A stretch of DNA of 33,519 bases from an uncultured Prevotella sp. (GCA_900548745.1 URLQ01000010.1:1-33519), one strand, 5' to 3'. Positions 1 to 9,255 are shown, counted from the stretch's first letter. Numbers and translations: made by a program. The notes: generated by a model not told the origin, from the sequence alone.

Positions 1-1
1 T

Positions 2-70
2 CGTAGCGGAGGCTTTAGCGGCGGTGGCGGACGCTCCGGTGGCGGAGGACACTTTGGAGGAAGACGATAG
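2..70 (+). CDS. C-terminal tail of a Gly-rich protein (partial, 5' end outside window)
   Basis: An open frame enters from the window edge and ends at a TAG at 68-70. The 22 visible residues are almost only Gly, Arg, Ser, Phe and His and finish GGGGRSGGGGHFGGRR. No domain is visible, so the function cannot be assigned. The outer-membrane barrel protein at 11160-14126 also ends in a Gly/Arg/Phe-rich tail (GGGFGGGRPPRF), so a related surface protein is one possibility. TPM-domain and RNA-binding proteins can have similar tails. It sits 45 nt before the next gene on the same strand, which suggests it is the upstream member of that run. Confidence 0.6.
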   Translation, partial: RSGGFSGGGGRSGGGGHFGGRR

Positions 71-115
71 AGTTTATGAAATTGCATAATAAAGATGAAT
101 AAAGAATATAACGAG

Positions 116-1723
116 ATGAAAAATATAGTATTATTCTCAGCGATAGCATTGCTTGCAGCAAACACGGCAAATGCGCAGGAGACATACGAAAATGCAAAGC
201 TTGCCAATCAGGATTTGAACGGTACAGCACGATATGTCGGTATGGGTGGTGCTATGGATGCACTCGGAGCAGACCTTTCTACCATATCAAGTAATCCGGC
301 AGGAATAGGACTCTTCCGTCATTCTACAGTAAATGCGTCTTTTGGTTTTGTTTCACAGCAGGACGGAAAGAGTTTCGGGGGTGCCAACAAGACAAATATG
401 AGCTTCGACCAGATAGGTTTCGTATACTCAAAGAAGTCAGGACGAAATTCATTCTTGAACCTTGCGTTCAATTATCATAAGAGCAGAAATTTTGACTATA
501 TCCTTTCGGCAACAGGTAAACTTGACGGTAACTCTTCCCAAAACAAGTTGACTTATCTGAAGAGCAACGAAGGATGCTTTGATTTGTCGGGCAGTGAAGG
601 TAGTTATGTAGGTAACGACAATTCATTCAATCAGGTGGACTACATGTATGCAAATGCCTTGCTTCCAGTGGCAAAGGACGATAATGGTAAAGGCTTTGTC
701 AATGGCTATCTTGGTGCAAACGGATATATGTTTGACCGTGCACATACCGGATATATCGGAACTTACGACTTTAACATCAGCGGAAACATAAACGACCGGG
801 TATATCTTGGACTCACATTCGGTATCTATGATGTTCATTATAAAGGTTATAGTGAGTATACAGAGTCTTTGCTTGACAACGACAACAGTTCCATTGGGTC
901 AACGACGCTTACCGACAACAGAAGAATCACCGGTACAGGATTTGACATAAAGGCTGGCGTTATAATTCGTCCGATAGAGGATTCTCCATTCCGCTTTGGC
1001 TTGTCTGTGGCTACACCAACATGGTATGACCTTACGACATCAAACTATTCGACAATTGACAATCGTAGCCTGAATGGAAATTACGGGTCGTATGATACGG
1101 GTCGTTCTACAGAATCTTATGATTATAAACTGTATACTCCTTGGAAGTTCGGCTTCAGTCTCGGTACTACTGTAGGCAATTATCTTGCAATCGGTGCCGG
1201 TTATGAATACGCAGATTACAGCACTATGGATTCAAGAATAAACGATGGTGACTCTTATGATTGGTATTATGATACATACTACTCAAACAGTAGTTCCGAT
1301 GATGCTATGAATGACCATACTGGTTACACTTTAAAAGGCGTAAGCACTCTGAAGCTTGGTCTGGAATATAAACCGGAGGAAAACCTTGCAATACGTTTGG
1401 GTTATAATTATGTATCACCGATGTACAGTAAGGACGGGTACAAGGATGGCACAATCAATTCTCCTGGTTCATACTATAGTTCAGCAACGGATTATACCAA
1501 TTGGGAGTCAACAAACCGTGTGACTTGTGGTATCGGCTATACTGTAGACAAGTTCTCTTTTGACCTCGCCTACCAGTATTCAGCCCAGAATGGAAAGTTC
1601 AATGCTTTCACAAACTATTATGCGGACAATGCAGATAACGCATGGAAAGAAAATGTTTGTGATGCTGTAAAGGTAAGTAATAACCGTCATCAGTTCTTGC
1701 TGACACTTGGTTATCATTTCTAA
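116..1723 (+). CDS. outer-membrane beta-barrel protein, OMPP1/FadL-like ('hemin receptor' type)
   Basis: The 535-residue product begins with a clear signal peptide (MKNIVLFSAIALLAANTANA, then Q). I chose the ATG at 116 over the in-frame ATG at 95 because it places the basic residue and hydrophobic core at the N-terminus. The mature start contains GTARYVGMGGAMDALGAD and SSNPAGIGLF, the conserved N-terminal block of Bacteroidetes OMPP1/FadL-type proteins often annotated as hemin receptors. The rest is rich in alternating aromatic and polar strands and ends in an aromatic residue (LLTLGYHF), as expected for insertion by the BAM machinery. The ligand cannot be read from sequence; haem binding is only a database label. 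PorV of the type IX secretion system belongs to the same broad family, but nothing here singles this protein out as PorV. It lies 9 nt before maf. Confidence 0.85.
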   Translation: MKNIVLFSAIALLAANTANAQETYENAKLANQDLNGTARYVGMGGAMDALGADLSTISSNPAGIGLFRHSTVNASFGFVSQQDGKSFGGANKTNMSFDQIGFVYSKKSGRNSFLNLAFNYHKSRNFDYILSATGKLDGNSSQNKLTYLKSNEGCFDLSGSEGSYVGNDNSFNQVDYMYANALLPVAKDDNGKGFVNGYLGANGYMFDRAHTGYIGTYDFNISGNINDRVYLGLTFGIYDVHYKGYSEYTESLLDNDNSSIGSTTLTDNRRITGTGFDIKAGVIIRPIEDSPFRFGLSVATPTWYDLTTSNYSTIDNRSLNGNYGSYDTGRSTESYDYKLYTPWKFGFSLGTTVGNYLAIGAGYEYADYSTMDSRINDGDSYDWYYDTYYSNSSSDDAMNDHTGYTLKGVSTLKLGLEYKPEENLAIRLGYNYVSPMYSKDGYKDGTINSPGSYYSSATDYTNWESTNRVTCGIGYTVDKFSFDLAYQYSAQNGKFNAFTNYYADNADNAWKENVCDAVKVSNNRHQFLLTLGYHF

Positions 1724-1732
1724 AAAGAATAT

Positions 1733-2308
1733 ATGTTAGAACAATATAATGTTATACTTGGAAGTGGAAGTCCACGCCGAAAGGAACTCCTGGCAGGTCT
1801 GGACCTCCACTTTGACGTTTTGGTAAGAAAAGGAGTCTGTGAGGATTATCCGCAAGAGCTTGAACCGGAGAAAGTGGCACAGTACATAGCGGAAGAAAAG
1901 ATGTCTGCTTATACGGATTTGATTAAAGACAACACTCTTGTGATAACTGCAGATACCGTTGTTATATGCGGAACTGAGATTCTCGGGAAGCCCAAAGACG
2001 AGTGTGATGCAAAGTGTATGCTCAGGAAGCTGAGCGGAAAGACTCATCAGGTAACGACAGGTGTGTGTATCGCTTCTGCCGAGAAAAGAACGAGTTTCCA
2101 TGTCACAACAGATGTGACATTCAAGAACCTGACAGAAGAGGAGGTGGATTTCTACGTGAAGAATTATAAGCCGTTTGATAAAGCCGGAGCATACGGAATA
2201 CAGGAGTGGATAGGCTATATCGGAGTAACTTCTTTGGAAGGAAGCTATTTCAATGTTATGGGATTGCCTGTGCAGCGTATTTATCAAACATTAAAAGATG
2301 AATTCTAA
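1733..2308 (+). CDS. maf: Maf-family nucleoside triphosphate pyrophosphatase (YhdE type)
   Basis: This is a 191-residue house-cleaning enzyme that hydrolyses non-canonical or excess NTPs to NMP and pyrophosphate. The N-terminal motif LGSGSPRRKELL (residues 9-20) is the Maf substrate-binding loop. A TADTVV block near residue 82, GKPKDE near 94, and the late AGAYGIQ motif follow in the family order. The SPRR plus AYGIQ combination is typical of the YhdE branch (dTTP/UTP pyrophosphatase) rather than the YceF branch, known from characterised family members. The length is normal. The gene starts 9 nt after the upstream OMP gene and its last 11 nt overlap the mnmA start, so it is almost certainly translated from a shared mRNA. 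Confidence 0.93.
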   Translation: MLEQYNVILGSGSPRRKELLAGLDLHFDVLVRKGVCEDYPQELEPEKVAQYIAEEKMSAYTDLIKDNTLVITADTVVICGTEILGKPKDECDAKCMLRKLSGKTHQVTTGVCIASAEKRTSFHVTTDVTFKNLTEEEVDFYVKNYKPFDKAGAYGIQEWIGYIGVTSLEGSYFNVMGLPVQRIYQTLKDEF

Positions 2309-3389
2309 GATGATGGAGGAAAATCTGAAAGAAAAGAAAATAGCTGTGCTTCTGTCTGGTGGCGTAGATAGCTCCGTTGTAGTATATGAACTTGTAAGTA
2401 GAGGACTTCAACCTGATTGCTTCTACATAAAGATAGGTCCTGAAGAGAAAGAAGAATGGGACTGCTCTTCAGAAGAGGACTTGGAGATGGCAACAGCTGT
2501 GGCTCATAAATACGGATGCAGACTGCAGGTTGTAGACTGTCATCGTGAGTATTGGGATGAGGTAACCCGTTATACAATGGAGAAAGTTAAGGCCGGCTTT
2601 ACCCCCAATCCGGATGTGATGTGCAACAGGTTAATCAAGTTCGGAGCTTTCCATGAAAAGATGGGATATAATTATGACCTTATAGCAACAGGGCATTATG
2701 CACAGACAGAAATCGATGAGAATGGAGACAAATGGCTTGTGACAAGTCCAGACCCTGTAAAAGACCAAACCGACTTCCTTGCACAGATTTATTCATGGCA
2801 ACTGAAAAAGGCTATCTTCCCTATAGGGCATTATCAGAAAGATGAAGTGAGGATTATAGCAGAACGTGAACATCTTGTAAATGCCAAGAGAAAAGACAGT
2901 CAGGGAATATGTTTCCTTGGACAGATAAACTATAATGACTATATCCGCCGTTATCTTGGAGATAATCCCGGCGATGTTGTGGACCTTGAAACAGGAAAGA
3001 AGATTGGGGAGCATCGAGGACTGTGGTATCATACTATAGGACAACGAAAGGGGCTTGGCTTTGGAGGCGGTCCGTGGTTCGTCGTTAAAAAAGATATCGG
3101 TTCGAATATACTGTATGTAAGTCATGGCTATGACCCGAAGACGGCATACAAGAAAGATTTTCCGGTTCTTGATTTTCACTTCCTGACCAAAGAGGTGGAT
3201 ATGCACAAGGTGAGATTCAAAATACGCCACACGCCGGAGTATCATCCTGCCATTATAGAAAAGATGGACGACCGCCATTATATGATACATTCAGATGAGC
3301 CGATACATGGAGTGGCACCAGGTCAGTTCTGTGTAGTATATGATGAGAATAACCATCGTTGCTTTGGAAGTGGCGAGATTAGCATTTAA
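2298..3389 (+). CDS. mnmA: tRNA-specific 2-thiouridylase MnmA
   Basis: MnmA uses ATP and a persulfide relay to thiolate U34 of tRNA-Lys, -Glu and -Gln. The 363-residue product has the PP-loop SGGVDSS at residues 20-26. The two catalytic cysteines fall in NPDVMCN (Cys109) and GICFLG (Cys205). The central TGHYA motif, an HTIGQRKGLGFGGG segment and a C-terminal beta-barrel domain ending APGQFCVVYD...CFGSGEI are all present, and the length is normal. The start at 2298 overlaps the end of maf; in-frame ATGs at 2310 and 2313 are equally possible starts and would lose only 4-5 residues. It is followed 11 nt later by nudC. Confidence 0.95.
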   Translation: MNSKMMEENLKEKKIAVLLSGGVDSSVVVYELVSRGLQPDCFYIKIGPEEKEEWDCSSEEDLEMATAVAHKYGCRLQVVDCHREYWDEVTRYTMEKVKAGFTPNPDVMCNRLIKFGAFHEKMGYNYDLIATGHYAQTEIDENGDKWLVTSPDPVKDQTDFLAQIYSWQLKKAIFPIGHYQKDEVRIIAEREHLVNAKRKDSQGICFLGQINYNDYIRRYLGDNPGDVVDLETGKKIGEHRGLWYHTIGQRKGLGFGGGPWFVVKKDIGSNILYVSHGYDPKTAYKKDFPVLDFHFLTKEVDMHKVRFKIRHTPEYHPAIIEKMDDRHYMIHSDEPIHGVAPGQFCVVYDENNHRCFGSGEISI

Positions 3390-3400
3390 AAGAAAGAAGA

Positions 3401-4177
3401 ATGAGATATTGGTTTGTTTTTTATAAGTCGGACCTTCTGCTGGAGAAAAGAGAAGATGGCACTTATACAATTCCTTTACAGAATGAGCCTCCTGTGGCAT
3501 ATTCGGATGAGACGGATGTTCATAATATCGCCCCGTTGAATGGAGTGGAGGTGAAGGCTTTTTATTTGAAAGAGCCTGTTGTGGATAACGAAAGATATGA
3601 AATGTGCGGATTACGTCCCTCATTCCACAAACTTTCCCTTGAGCTTTATCTTAAAGCCGGTAAGTGTGAGGAAATCCTTTATTGGGATTCGCAGACACGC
3701 TATTGTGGAGTATGCGGTGGAAAAATGAATATGCATACCGACATTTCCAAAAAGTGTGAGTGTTGTGGAAAGGAAATATGGCCGCAGTTGTCCACTGCCG
3801 TTATAGTATTAATCCAGAAAGGTGATGAGGTCTTGCTTGTCAGGGCAAATAATTTCCGTGGCAATTATTATGGTCTTGTGGCAGGTTTTGTAGAGACAGG
3901 TGAAACATTGGAACAGGCAGTAAGGCGAGAGGTGATGGAAGAAACAGGACTTTCGATAAAGAATCTTCGTTATTTTGCAAGCCAGCCCTGGCCTTATCCT
4001 TGTGGATTGATGTGTGGCTTTTATGCTGAATATGAAAGCGGTGACATAAAGTTGCAATTGTCTGAGTTGAATGCAGGCGGATGGTTCAGGTATGACAAAT
4101 TGCCTGCAATACCGGACAAGCTGTCAATAGCACGAAAACTTATTGACCATTGGCTTGATAAATTCCATACAAAATAA
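3401..4177 (+). CDS. nudC: NAD(H) pyrophosphatase NudC (Nudix hydrolase)
   Basis: NudC cleaves NADH to NMNH and AMP and, in characterised homologues, removes NAD caps from RNA 5' ends. The 258-residue product has a four-cysteine zinc ribbon (Cys102, Cys105, Cys119, Cys122). The Nudix box is complete: Gly162, Glu168, Arg176-Glu177, Glu180-Glu181, Gly183. The NudC-specific motif SQPWPYP follows at 194-200 and separates it from other Nudix families. It is the last gene of the OMP-maf-mnmA-nudC run and is followed at once by a strong inverted repeat that should end transcription. Confidence 0.95.
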   Translation: MRYWFVFYKSDLLLEKREDGTYTIPLQNEPPVAYSDETDVHNIAPLNGVEVKAFYLKEPVVDNERYEMCGLRPSFHKLSLELYLKAGKCEEILYWDSQTRYCGVCGGKMNMHTDISKKCECCGKEIWPQLSTAVIVLIQKGDEVLLVRANNFRGNYYGLVAGFVETGETLEQAVRREVMEETGLSIKNLRYFASQPWPYPCGLMCGFYAEYESGDIKLQLSELNAGGWFRYDKLPAIPDKLSIARKLIDHWLDKFHTK

Positions 4178-4180
4178 AGA

Positions 4181-4219
4181 AATGCTCCACAACGTTGATT
4201 TGCGTGTGGAGCATTTTCA
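4181..4219. terminator. bidirectional intrinsic terminator between nudC and the TetR gene
   Basis: AATGCTCCAC (4181-4190) pairs perfectly with GTGGAGCATT (4206-4215) around a 15-nt loop. T-rich sequence follows on both strands. It lies between two convergent genes and can serve both. Confidence 0.85.
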
Positions 4220-4858
4220 TTATATATAAGTTTTCTTTAAATACAGGTCGAGCAATACAAGTCCTTTCTCTGTACAGAACCCACGGAGCAGTACAATAAA
4301 GAAATTACAGAAAATATCTTTCAGAGTGTATTTCTTATACAGGCTGTTGGATATTACGGAACTCATTACGTAATCACAGACTTCCTGTATAATACCATAG
4401 TTTATGCTTGGCACAAAGAAACCGTTCTCAATACATTTTCTTATAAACTCAGTGGCTTCGGTTTGCTGTTCTGTCTTGTATTCTTGCATAAAAAGCTTTA
4501 CCTTCTCATATTTGTCAAGTTCGGTAAAGAACTTAGGTGTTATAGAATCCAAATCAGCAAATTTCATACGGAAAAACGTAACGACAATATCTATCTCGTT
4601 TTCTGCTGTCATGGCATAATCCTGAATACGCTTTGTCATTTCGTAATAGTCGTTTTTTACACCTTCCAACAATAAATCTTCCTTATTGTTGTATATTTCA
4701 TACAAGGTTCGCTTGGATATAGATAAAATATTTGCGATATCATCCATACGGACAGCCTTGATGCCTTTTTGCTTGAAAAGAGGCATTGCGGTACGGATGA
4801 TTCTGAATTTTAGTTCATTCCTGTATTGCGATGAATTATTATTACCGTTTTTATGCAT
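4220..4858 (-). CDS. TetR/AcrR-family transcriptional regulator
   Basis: The 212-residue protein has an N-terminal helix-turn-helix of TetR type at about residues 20-62: AMPLFKQKGIKAVRMDDIA is followed by LSISKRTLYEIYNNKEDLL, the classic recognition-helix layout. The larger C-terminal ligand/dimer domain has no recognisable signature, so the effector is unknown. It is divergent from the malic enzyme gene with about 137 bp between start codons, and its -7 box mirrors that of the malic enzyme gene. Autoregulation or control of maeB is possible but is inference from position only. The start follows a short leader of roughly 10-15 nt. Confidence 0.9.
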   Translation of the reverse strand: MHKNGNNNSSQYRNELKFRIIRTAMPLFKQKGIKAVRMDDIANILSISKRTLYEIYNNKEDLLLEGVKNDYYEMTKRIQDYAMTAENEIDIVVTFFRMKFADLDSITPKFFTELDKYEKVKLFMQEYKTEQQTEATEFIRKCIENGFFVPSINYGIIQEVCDYVMSSVISNSLYKKYTLKDIFCNFFIVLLRGFCTEKGLVLLDLYLKKTYI

Positions 4859-4876
4859 TGTTGTTACATTTTAATG

Positions 4877-4884
4877 CAAAAGTA
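4877..4884 (-). promoter_or_regulatory. -7 promoter box for the TetR gene
   Basis: The minus strand reads TACTTTTG, then CA, matching the Bacteroidetes TAnnTTTG box, 18 nt before the TetR start codon. No good -33 TTTG at the usual distance is visible. Confidence 0.55.
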
Positions 4885-4905
4885 CAAACTTTATTTGATA
4901 TTTTC

Positions 4906-4935
4906 TTTGTTTGCCATTGTTTTTTATTACTTTTG
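4906..4935 (+). promoter_or_regulatory. promoter for the malic enzyme gene
   Basis: TTTG at 4906-4909 and TACTTTTG at 4928-4935 match the -33/-7 consensus with an 18-bp spacer. The predicted transcript start is near 4942, which gives a leader of about 54 nt to the ATG at 4996. Confidence 0.7.
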
Positions 4936-4995
4936 CAAGTGAATCGTATATTTAATATGAGTAAATCTATTAAAACAACTTATAAATTAAACAGT

Positions 4996-7290
4996 ATGGT
5001 AAAAATCACAAAAGAAGCCGCTTTAGCATATCATGAAGGCTCGCGCCCAGGTAAAATAGAAGTAAAGCCAACGAAAGCCTACAGTACACAGACTGATTTG
5101 AGTCTTGCATATTCTCCAGGTGTTGCTTTCCCTTGTCTTGAAATACAGGATAATCCTAACGATGCCTATAAATATACAGATAAAGGTAATCTTGTTGCCG
5201 TGATAAGCAACGGAACAGCCGTGCTTGGTCTTGGCGATATAGGTGCGATGAGTGGAAAGCCTGTGATGGAAGGGAAAGGTCTGCTTTTCAAGATATATGG
5301 AGGAATTGACGTCTTTGATATAGAAATAGCGGAAAAAGATCCTGAAAAGTTTTGTGAGACAGTTGAGCGTATTGCTCCGACCTTTGGCGGAATAAACCTT
5401 GAGGACATTAAAGCTCCACAGTGTTTCTATATAGAAGAAAGACTGAAGAAGACACTTGACATTCCGGTAATGCATGATGACCAGCACGGAACGGCAATCA
5501 TCTCGGCAGCAGGTCTGAAGAATGCTCTGGAGGTAAACGGAAAAGATATATCAAAAGTCAAGATTGTAGTGAACGGAGCTGGCGCAGCAGCTATCTCTTG
5601 TACAAAGATGTATATGGCCTTGGGAGCAAGAAGAGAGAATATTCTTATGCTTGACTCAAAGGGTGTCATAACAAGTGACAGGGAGAATCTGACGGAGCAG
5701 AAGAAACTATTTGCTACGGAGCGTAGGGATGTTCATAATCTGGAAGAGGCAATAAAGGGGGCAGATGTCTTTGTTGGACTTTCAAAAGGAAATGTTCTCA
5801 CGCAGGATATGATACGTTCAATGGCAGACCAGCCTATCGTGTTTGCACTTGCCAATCCAGTACCTGAAATTTCTTATGAGGATGCTATGGCGAGTCGTCC
5901 GGATGTACTTATGAGTACAGGACGTTCTGACTATCCTAACCAGATAAACAATGTTATCGGTTTCCCGTATATATTCCGTGGCGCGCTTGATGTACATGCT
6001 TCTGCAATCAATGAGGAGATGAAACTCGCAGCAGTAAATGCCATTGCGGATTTGGCAAAGCAGCCAGTTCCGGATGTTGTCAATGATGTATATCATGTGA
6101 ACAATCTGACATTCGGTCCTCTTTACTTTATTCCGAAACCAGTAGACCCTCGTCTTATAACAGAAGTTTCTGCGGCTGTAGCCAAGGCGGCTATTGAGAG
6201 TGGGGTAGCACGTACTACGATAACGGATTGGGCAGCATATAAAAACAGACTTCGTGAGATGCTCGGACAAGAAACGAAGCTTACTCAGAAACTGTATGAT
6301 ACGGCACGTAAGCATCCGCAGAAGGTTGTTTTTGCAGAAGGCTTGCATCCGTCAATGCTTAAAGCGGCAGTTCAGGCAAAGGCAGAAGGCATTTGCCAGC
6401 CAATACTTTTAGGTAACGACGAAAGAATAGAGAAACTTGCCAAGGAACTGGAGCTCAGTCTTGACGGAATAGAAATAGTAAACCTGCGACATGACAATCA
6501 GAGCGAGAGAAGAGAACGCTATGCAAAGATAATGGCAGAAAAGCGTCAGCGTCAAGGTTGTACATTTGAGGAGGCCAACGATAAGATGTTTGAGCGTAAC
6601 TATTTCGGCATGATGATGGTTGAAACAGGTGAGGCAGATGCGTTTATCACAGGACTGTATACGAAATATTCCAATACAATAAAGGTTGCAAAAGAGGTTA
6701 TCGGCATCCAGCCAGGCTATACCCATTTCGGTACAATGCATATTCTGAATACCAGCAAGGGCGTTTATTACATCGCAGACACTCTGATTAATCGTCATCC
6801 GGATAAGGATACACTGCTGGACGTTGCGAAGTTGAGTGCCTCTACAGTAAGATTCTTTAATGAAGAACCGAATATAGCAATGATCAGCTATTCGAATTTC
6901 GGAACAGATGACTGCGGAAGTCCGCTGCAGGTTCATGAGGCTGTAGCAGAAATGCAAAGACAGTATCCAGAGCTTGCAATAGATGGAGAGATGCAGATTA
7001 ATTTCGCTCTCAATAAAGATTTGCGTGATTCAAAATATCCATTCTCAAGACTTAAGGGTAAAGATGTTAATACTCTTGTGTTCCCAAACTTGAGCAGTGC
7101 GAATGCAGCATACAAACTTTTGCAAGGTATTGATGGAGATGCGGAGATAATAGGTCCTATCCAGATGGGACTAAACAAGCCGATACATTTTACAGACTTT
7201 GAAAGCTCTGTAAGAGATATCGTAAATGTGACGGCTGTGGCTGTAATCGATGCATACGTAGCAAAGATAAAAGAAGGAAAGAAACAGTAA
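4996..7290 (+). CDS. maeB: bifunctional NADP-type malic enzyme with C-terminal phosphotransacetylase domain
   Basis: Malic enzyme decarboxylates malate to pyruvate with reduction of NAD(P). The 764-residue product has an N-terminal malic domain (AYSPGVAFPCLEI near residue 38; ISNGTAVLGLGDIGA; VMHDDQHGTAII) and a Rossmann domain with VVNGAGAAAISC and FALANPVPEI. From about residue 430 a phosphate acetyl/butyryltransferase-like domain follows (KVVFAEGLHPSMLKAA to the C-terminus). This malic-PTA fusion is the MaeB architecture, in which the PTA part is usually regulatory (acetyl-CoA sensing) rather than catalytic. The open frame extends up to 4831, and an ATG also occurs at 4957. I prefer 4996 because the MVKITKEAALAYHE start matches family N-termini and the predicted promoter lies inside the longer reading. 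A terminator follows. Confidence 0.94.
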   Translation: MVKITKEAALAYHEGSRPGKIEVKPTKAYSTQTDLSLAYSPGVAFPCLEIQDNPNDAYKYTDKGNLVAVISNGTAVLGLGDIGAMSGKPVMEGKGLLFKIYGGIDVFDIEIAEKDPEKFCETVERIAPTFGGINLEDIKAPQCFYIEERLKKTLDIPVMHDDQHGTAIISAAGLKNALEVNGKDISKVKIVVNGAGAAAISCTKMYMALGARRENILMLDSKGVITSDRENLTEQKKLFATERRDVHNLEEAIKGADVFVGLSKGNVLTQDMIRSMADQPIVFALANPVPEISYEDAMASRPDVLMSTGRSDYPNQINNVIGFPYIFRGALDVHASAINEEMKLAAVNAIADLAKQPVPDVVNDVYHVNNLTFGPLYFIPKPVDPRLITEVSAAVAKAAIESGVARTTITDWAAYKNRLREMLGQETKLTQKLYDTARKHPQKVVFAEGLHPSMLKAAVQAKAEGICQPILLGNDERIEKLAKELELSLDGIEIVNLRHDNQSERRERYAKIMAEKRQRQGCTFEEANDKMFERNYFGMMMVETGEADAFITGLYTKYSNTIKVAKEVIGIQPGYTHFGTMHILNTSKGVYYIADTLINRHPDKDTLLDVAKLSASTVRFFNEEPNIAMISYSNFGTDDCGSPLQVHEAVAEMQRQYPELAIDGEMQINFALNKDLRDSKYPFSRLKGKDVNTLVFPNLSSANAAYKLLQGIDGDAEIIGPIQMGLNKPIHFTDFESSVRDIVNVTAVAVIDAYVAKIKEGKKQ

Positions 7291-7321
7291 CATAGTATAT
7301 ATTGAGTACTAAAACAAAAGG

Positions 7322-7360
7322 AATCCGGGTGGCAAAAAAATGCAACTCGGATTTTTTTTA
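7322..7360 (+). terminator. intrinsic terminator of the malic enzyme gene
   Basis: AATCCG (7322-7327) pairs with CGGATT (7348-7353). Inner GT/AC and GC/GC pairs extend the stem, and a run of eight T follows. Confidence 0.8.
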
Positions 7361-7370
7361 TTCATTAATA

Positions 7371-7400
7371 TGTTGTTATCAAAAAAATGTAGTAAATTTG
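7371..7400 (+). promoter_or_regulatory. promoter for lepA
   Basis: The -7 box TAAATTTG lies at 7393-7400 and is followed by C. A TGTTG at 7371-7375 can act as the -33 element with a 17-bp spacer. The leader to the lepA ATG is about 50 nt. Confidence 0.6.
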
Positions 7401-7454
7401 CATTATATTAGTATATAAGTACATTATTGGAAAAGTAAAAGAATATAATCATAA

Positions 7455-9236
7455 ATGAATAATATTAGAAACTTCTGTATCATTGCACATATAGATCATG
7501 GCAAATCAACTCTTGCCGACAGACTTCTGGAATATACCAATACGATAAAGATTGTGGAGGGACAGATGCTCGACAACATGGATCTGGAAAAAGAAAGAGG
7601 TATAACGATAAAGAGTCATGCCATACAGATGGAATATGAATATAACGGAGAAAAATATATTCTGAATCTTATTGACACTCCTGGACACGTTGACTTCTCT
7701 TATGAGGTGTCAAGGAGCATTGCTGCCTGTGAAGGAGCACTTCTTGTTGTTGATGCCACCCAGGGCGTACAGGCTCAGACAATCAGTAACCTGTATATGG
7801 CAATAGACCATGACCTGGAAATCATTCCGGTTATAAATAAAATAGATATGCCTTCTGCCATGCCGGATGAAGTGGAAGACGAGATAATAGACCTTATTGG
7901 ATGCGAGCGTAGTGACATCCTTCGGGCTTCGGGTAAGACAGGAGAAGGCGTTCCTGATGTGCTGAAGGCTGTTGTAGAACGTATTCCTCACCCGATAGGC
8001 GATATGAAGGCTCCTTTGCAGGCCCTTATCTTTGACTCCGTCTTTAACCCGTTCCGTGGTATTATCGCTTATTTCAAGATAGAGAACGGAATGATAAAGA
8101 AGGGTGACAAGGTAAAATTCTATAATACAGGAATGGAGTATACCGCTGACGAGGTGGGAGTACTTAAGATGGATATGATACCCCAGCAACAGCTTTCAAC
8201 AGGCGAAGTGGGATATATAATAAGCGGTATCAAGGACCCTACGGAAGTGAAGGTCGGAGATACTATCACTCATGTTGCACGACCATGTGAACATGCCATT
8301 GACGGATTCCAGGAAGTTAAGCCAATGGTGTTTGCCGGTGTATATCCGATAGACCCTTCTGAATACGAGAATTTGCGTACATCACTTGAAAAGCTGCAGC
8401 TGAATGATGCTTCGCTGACGTTCCAGCCTGAGTCATCTGTAGCTTTGGGCTTTGGTTTCCGTTGCGGCTTCCTGGGACTGTTGCACATGGAGATTGTGCA
8501 GGAGCGACTTGACAGAGAGTTTAACATGGATGTTATAACTACTGTGCCGAACGTTTCTTATATGGTATATGACAAGCAAGGTCATTCAAAGGAAGTTCAC
8601 AATCCGTCGGGTCTGCCTGATGCAACTATGATAGACCATATTGAAGAGCCATATATAAAGGCTTCCATCATTACGGACACAAACTATATCGGTCCTATAA
8701 TGAAGCTGTGTCTTGATAAGCGAGGCGAACTAATCAAGCAGGAGTATATCAGTGGCAATCGTGTAGACTTGCATTTCATGATACCATTGGGAGAAATCGT
8801 CATAGACTTCTATGATAAGTTGAAGAGTATATCAAAGGGATATGCTTCGTTCGACTATCATGTGGACTGCTACAGACTGTCGAAACTTGCCAAGCTTGAC
8901 ATCTTGCTGAATGGTGAACCAGTGGATGCCTTGTCTACTCTCACACATCAGGATAATGCCGTTACTTTTGGACGAAGAATATGCGAGAAGCTGAAAGAGC
9001 TGATACCGCGTCAGCAGTTTGATATTGCAATTCAGGCAGCCATCGGAGCAAAGATTGTTGCAAGAGAAACCATTAAGTGTGTCAGAAAAGATGTAACGGC
9101 AAAATGCTATGGAGGAGATGTCAGCCGTAAACGAAAACTTCTGGAGAAACAGAAAAAAGGAAAGAAGAGAATGAAACAGATAGGAAATGTGGAAGTTCCG
9201 CAGAAGGCTTTCCTTGCAGTTTTGAAACTTGATTAA
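7455..9236 (+). CDS. lepA: elongation factor 4 (LepA), translational GTPase
   Basis: LepA is a ribosome-bound GTPase that affects initiation and back-translocation and is related to EF-G but lacks domain IV. The 593-residue length is typical. The G1 motif is AHIDHGKST (residues 11-19), G2 lies in RGITIKSHA, G3 is DTPGH and G4 is NKID. The LepA-specific C-terminal domain is present (GGDVSRKRKLLEKQKKGKKR, near the C-terminus). The next gene, a Crp/Fnr regulator, begins 19 nt after the lepA stop, so the two may be cotranscribed. Confidence 0.97.
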   Translation: MNNIRNFCIIAHIDHGKSTLADRLLEYTNTIKIVEGQMLDNMDLEKERGITIKSHAIQMEYEYNGEKYILNLIDTPGHVDFSYEVSRSIAACEGALLVVDATQGVQAQTISNLYMAIDHDLEIIPVINKIDMPSAMPDEVEDEIIDLIGCERSDILRASGKTGEGVPDVLKAVVERIPHPIGDMKAPLQALIFDSVFNPFRGIIAYFKIENGMIKKGDKVKFYNTGMEYTADEVGVLKMDMIPQQQLSTGEVGYIISGIKDPTEVKVGDTITHVARPCEHAIDGFQEVKPMVFAGVYPIDPSEYENLRTSLEKLQLNDASLTFQPESSVALGFGFRCGFLGLLHMEIVQERLDREFNMDVITTVPNVSYMVYDKQGHSKEVHNPSGLPDATMIDHIEEPYIKASIITDTNYIGPIMKLCLDKRGELIKQEYISGNRVDLHFMIPLGEIVIDFYDKLKSISKGYASFDYHVDCYRLSKLAKLDILLNGEPVDALSTLTHQDNAVTFGRRICEKLKELIPRQQFDIAIQAAIGAKIVARETIKCVRKDVTAKCYGGDVSRKRKLLEKQKKGKKRMKQIGNVEVPQKAFLAVLKLD

Positions 9237-9255
9237 ACTTAATATATATGTGGTT

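Noticed and set aside
116..1723. PorV of the type IX secretion system
   Set aside because: It shares only the broad OMPP1/FadL-like N-terminal block; no PorV-specific feature or T9SS neighbour is visible.
4831..4995. N-terminal extension of the malic enzyme
   Set aside because: The extra 55 residues cover the predicted promoter and the start of the divergent TetR gene and do not fit the family N-terminus.
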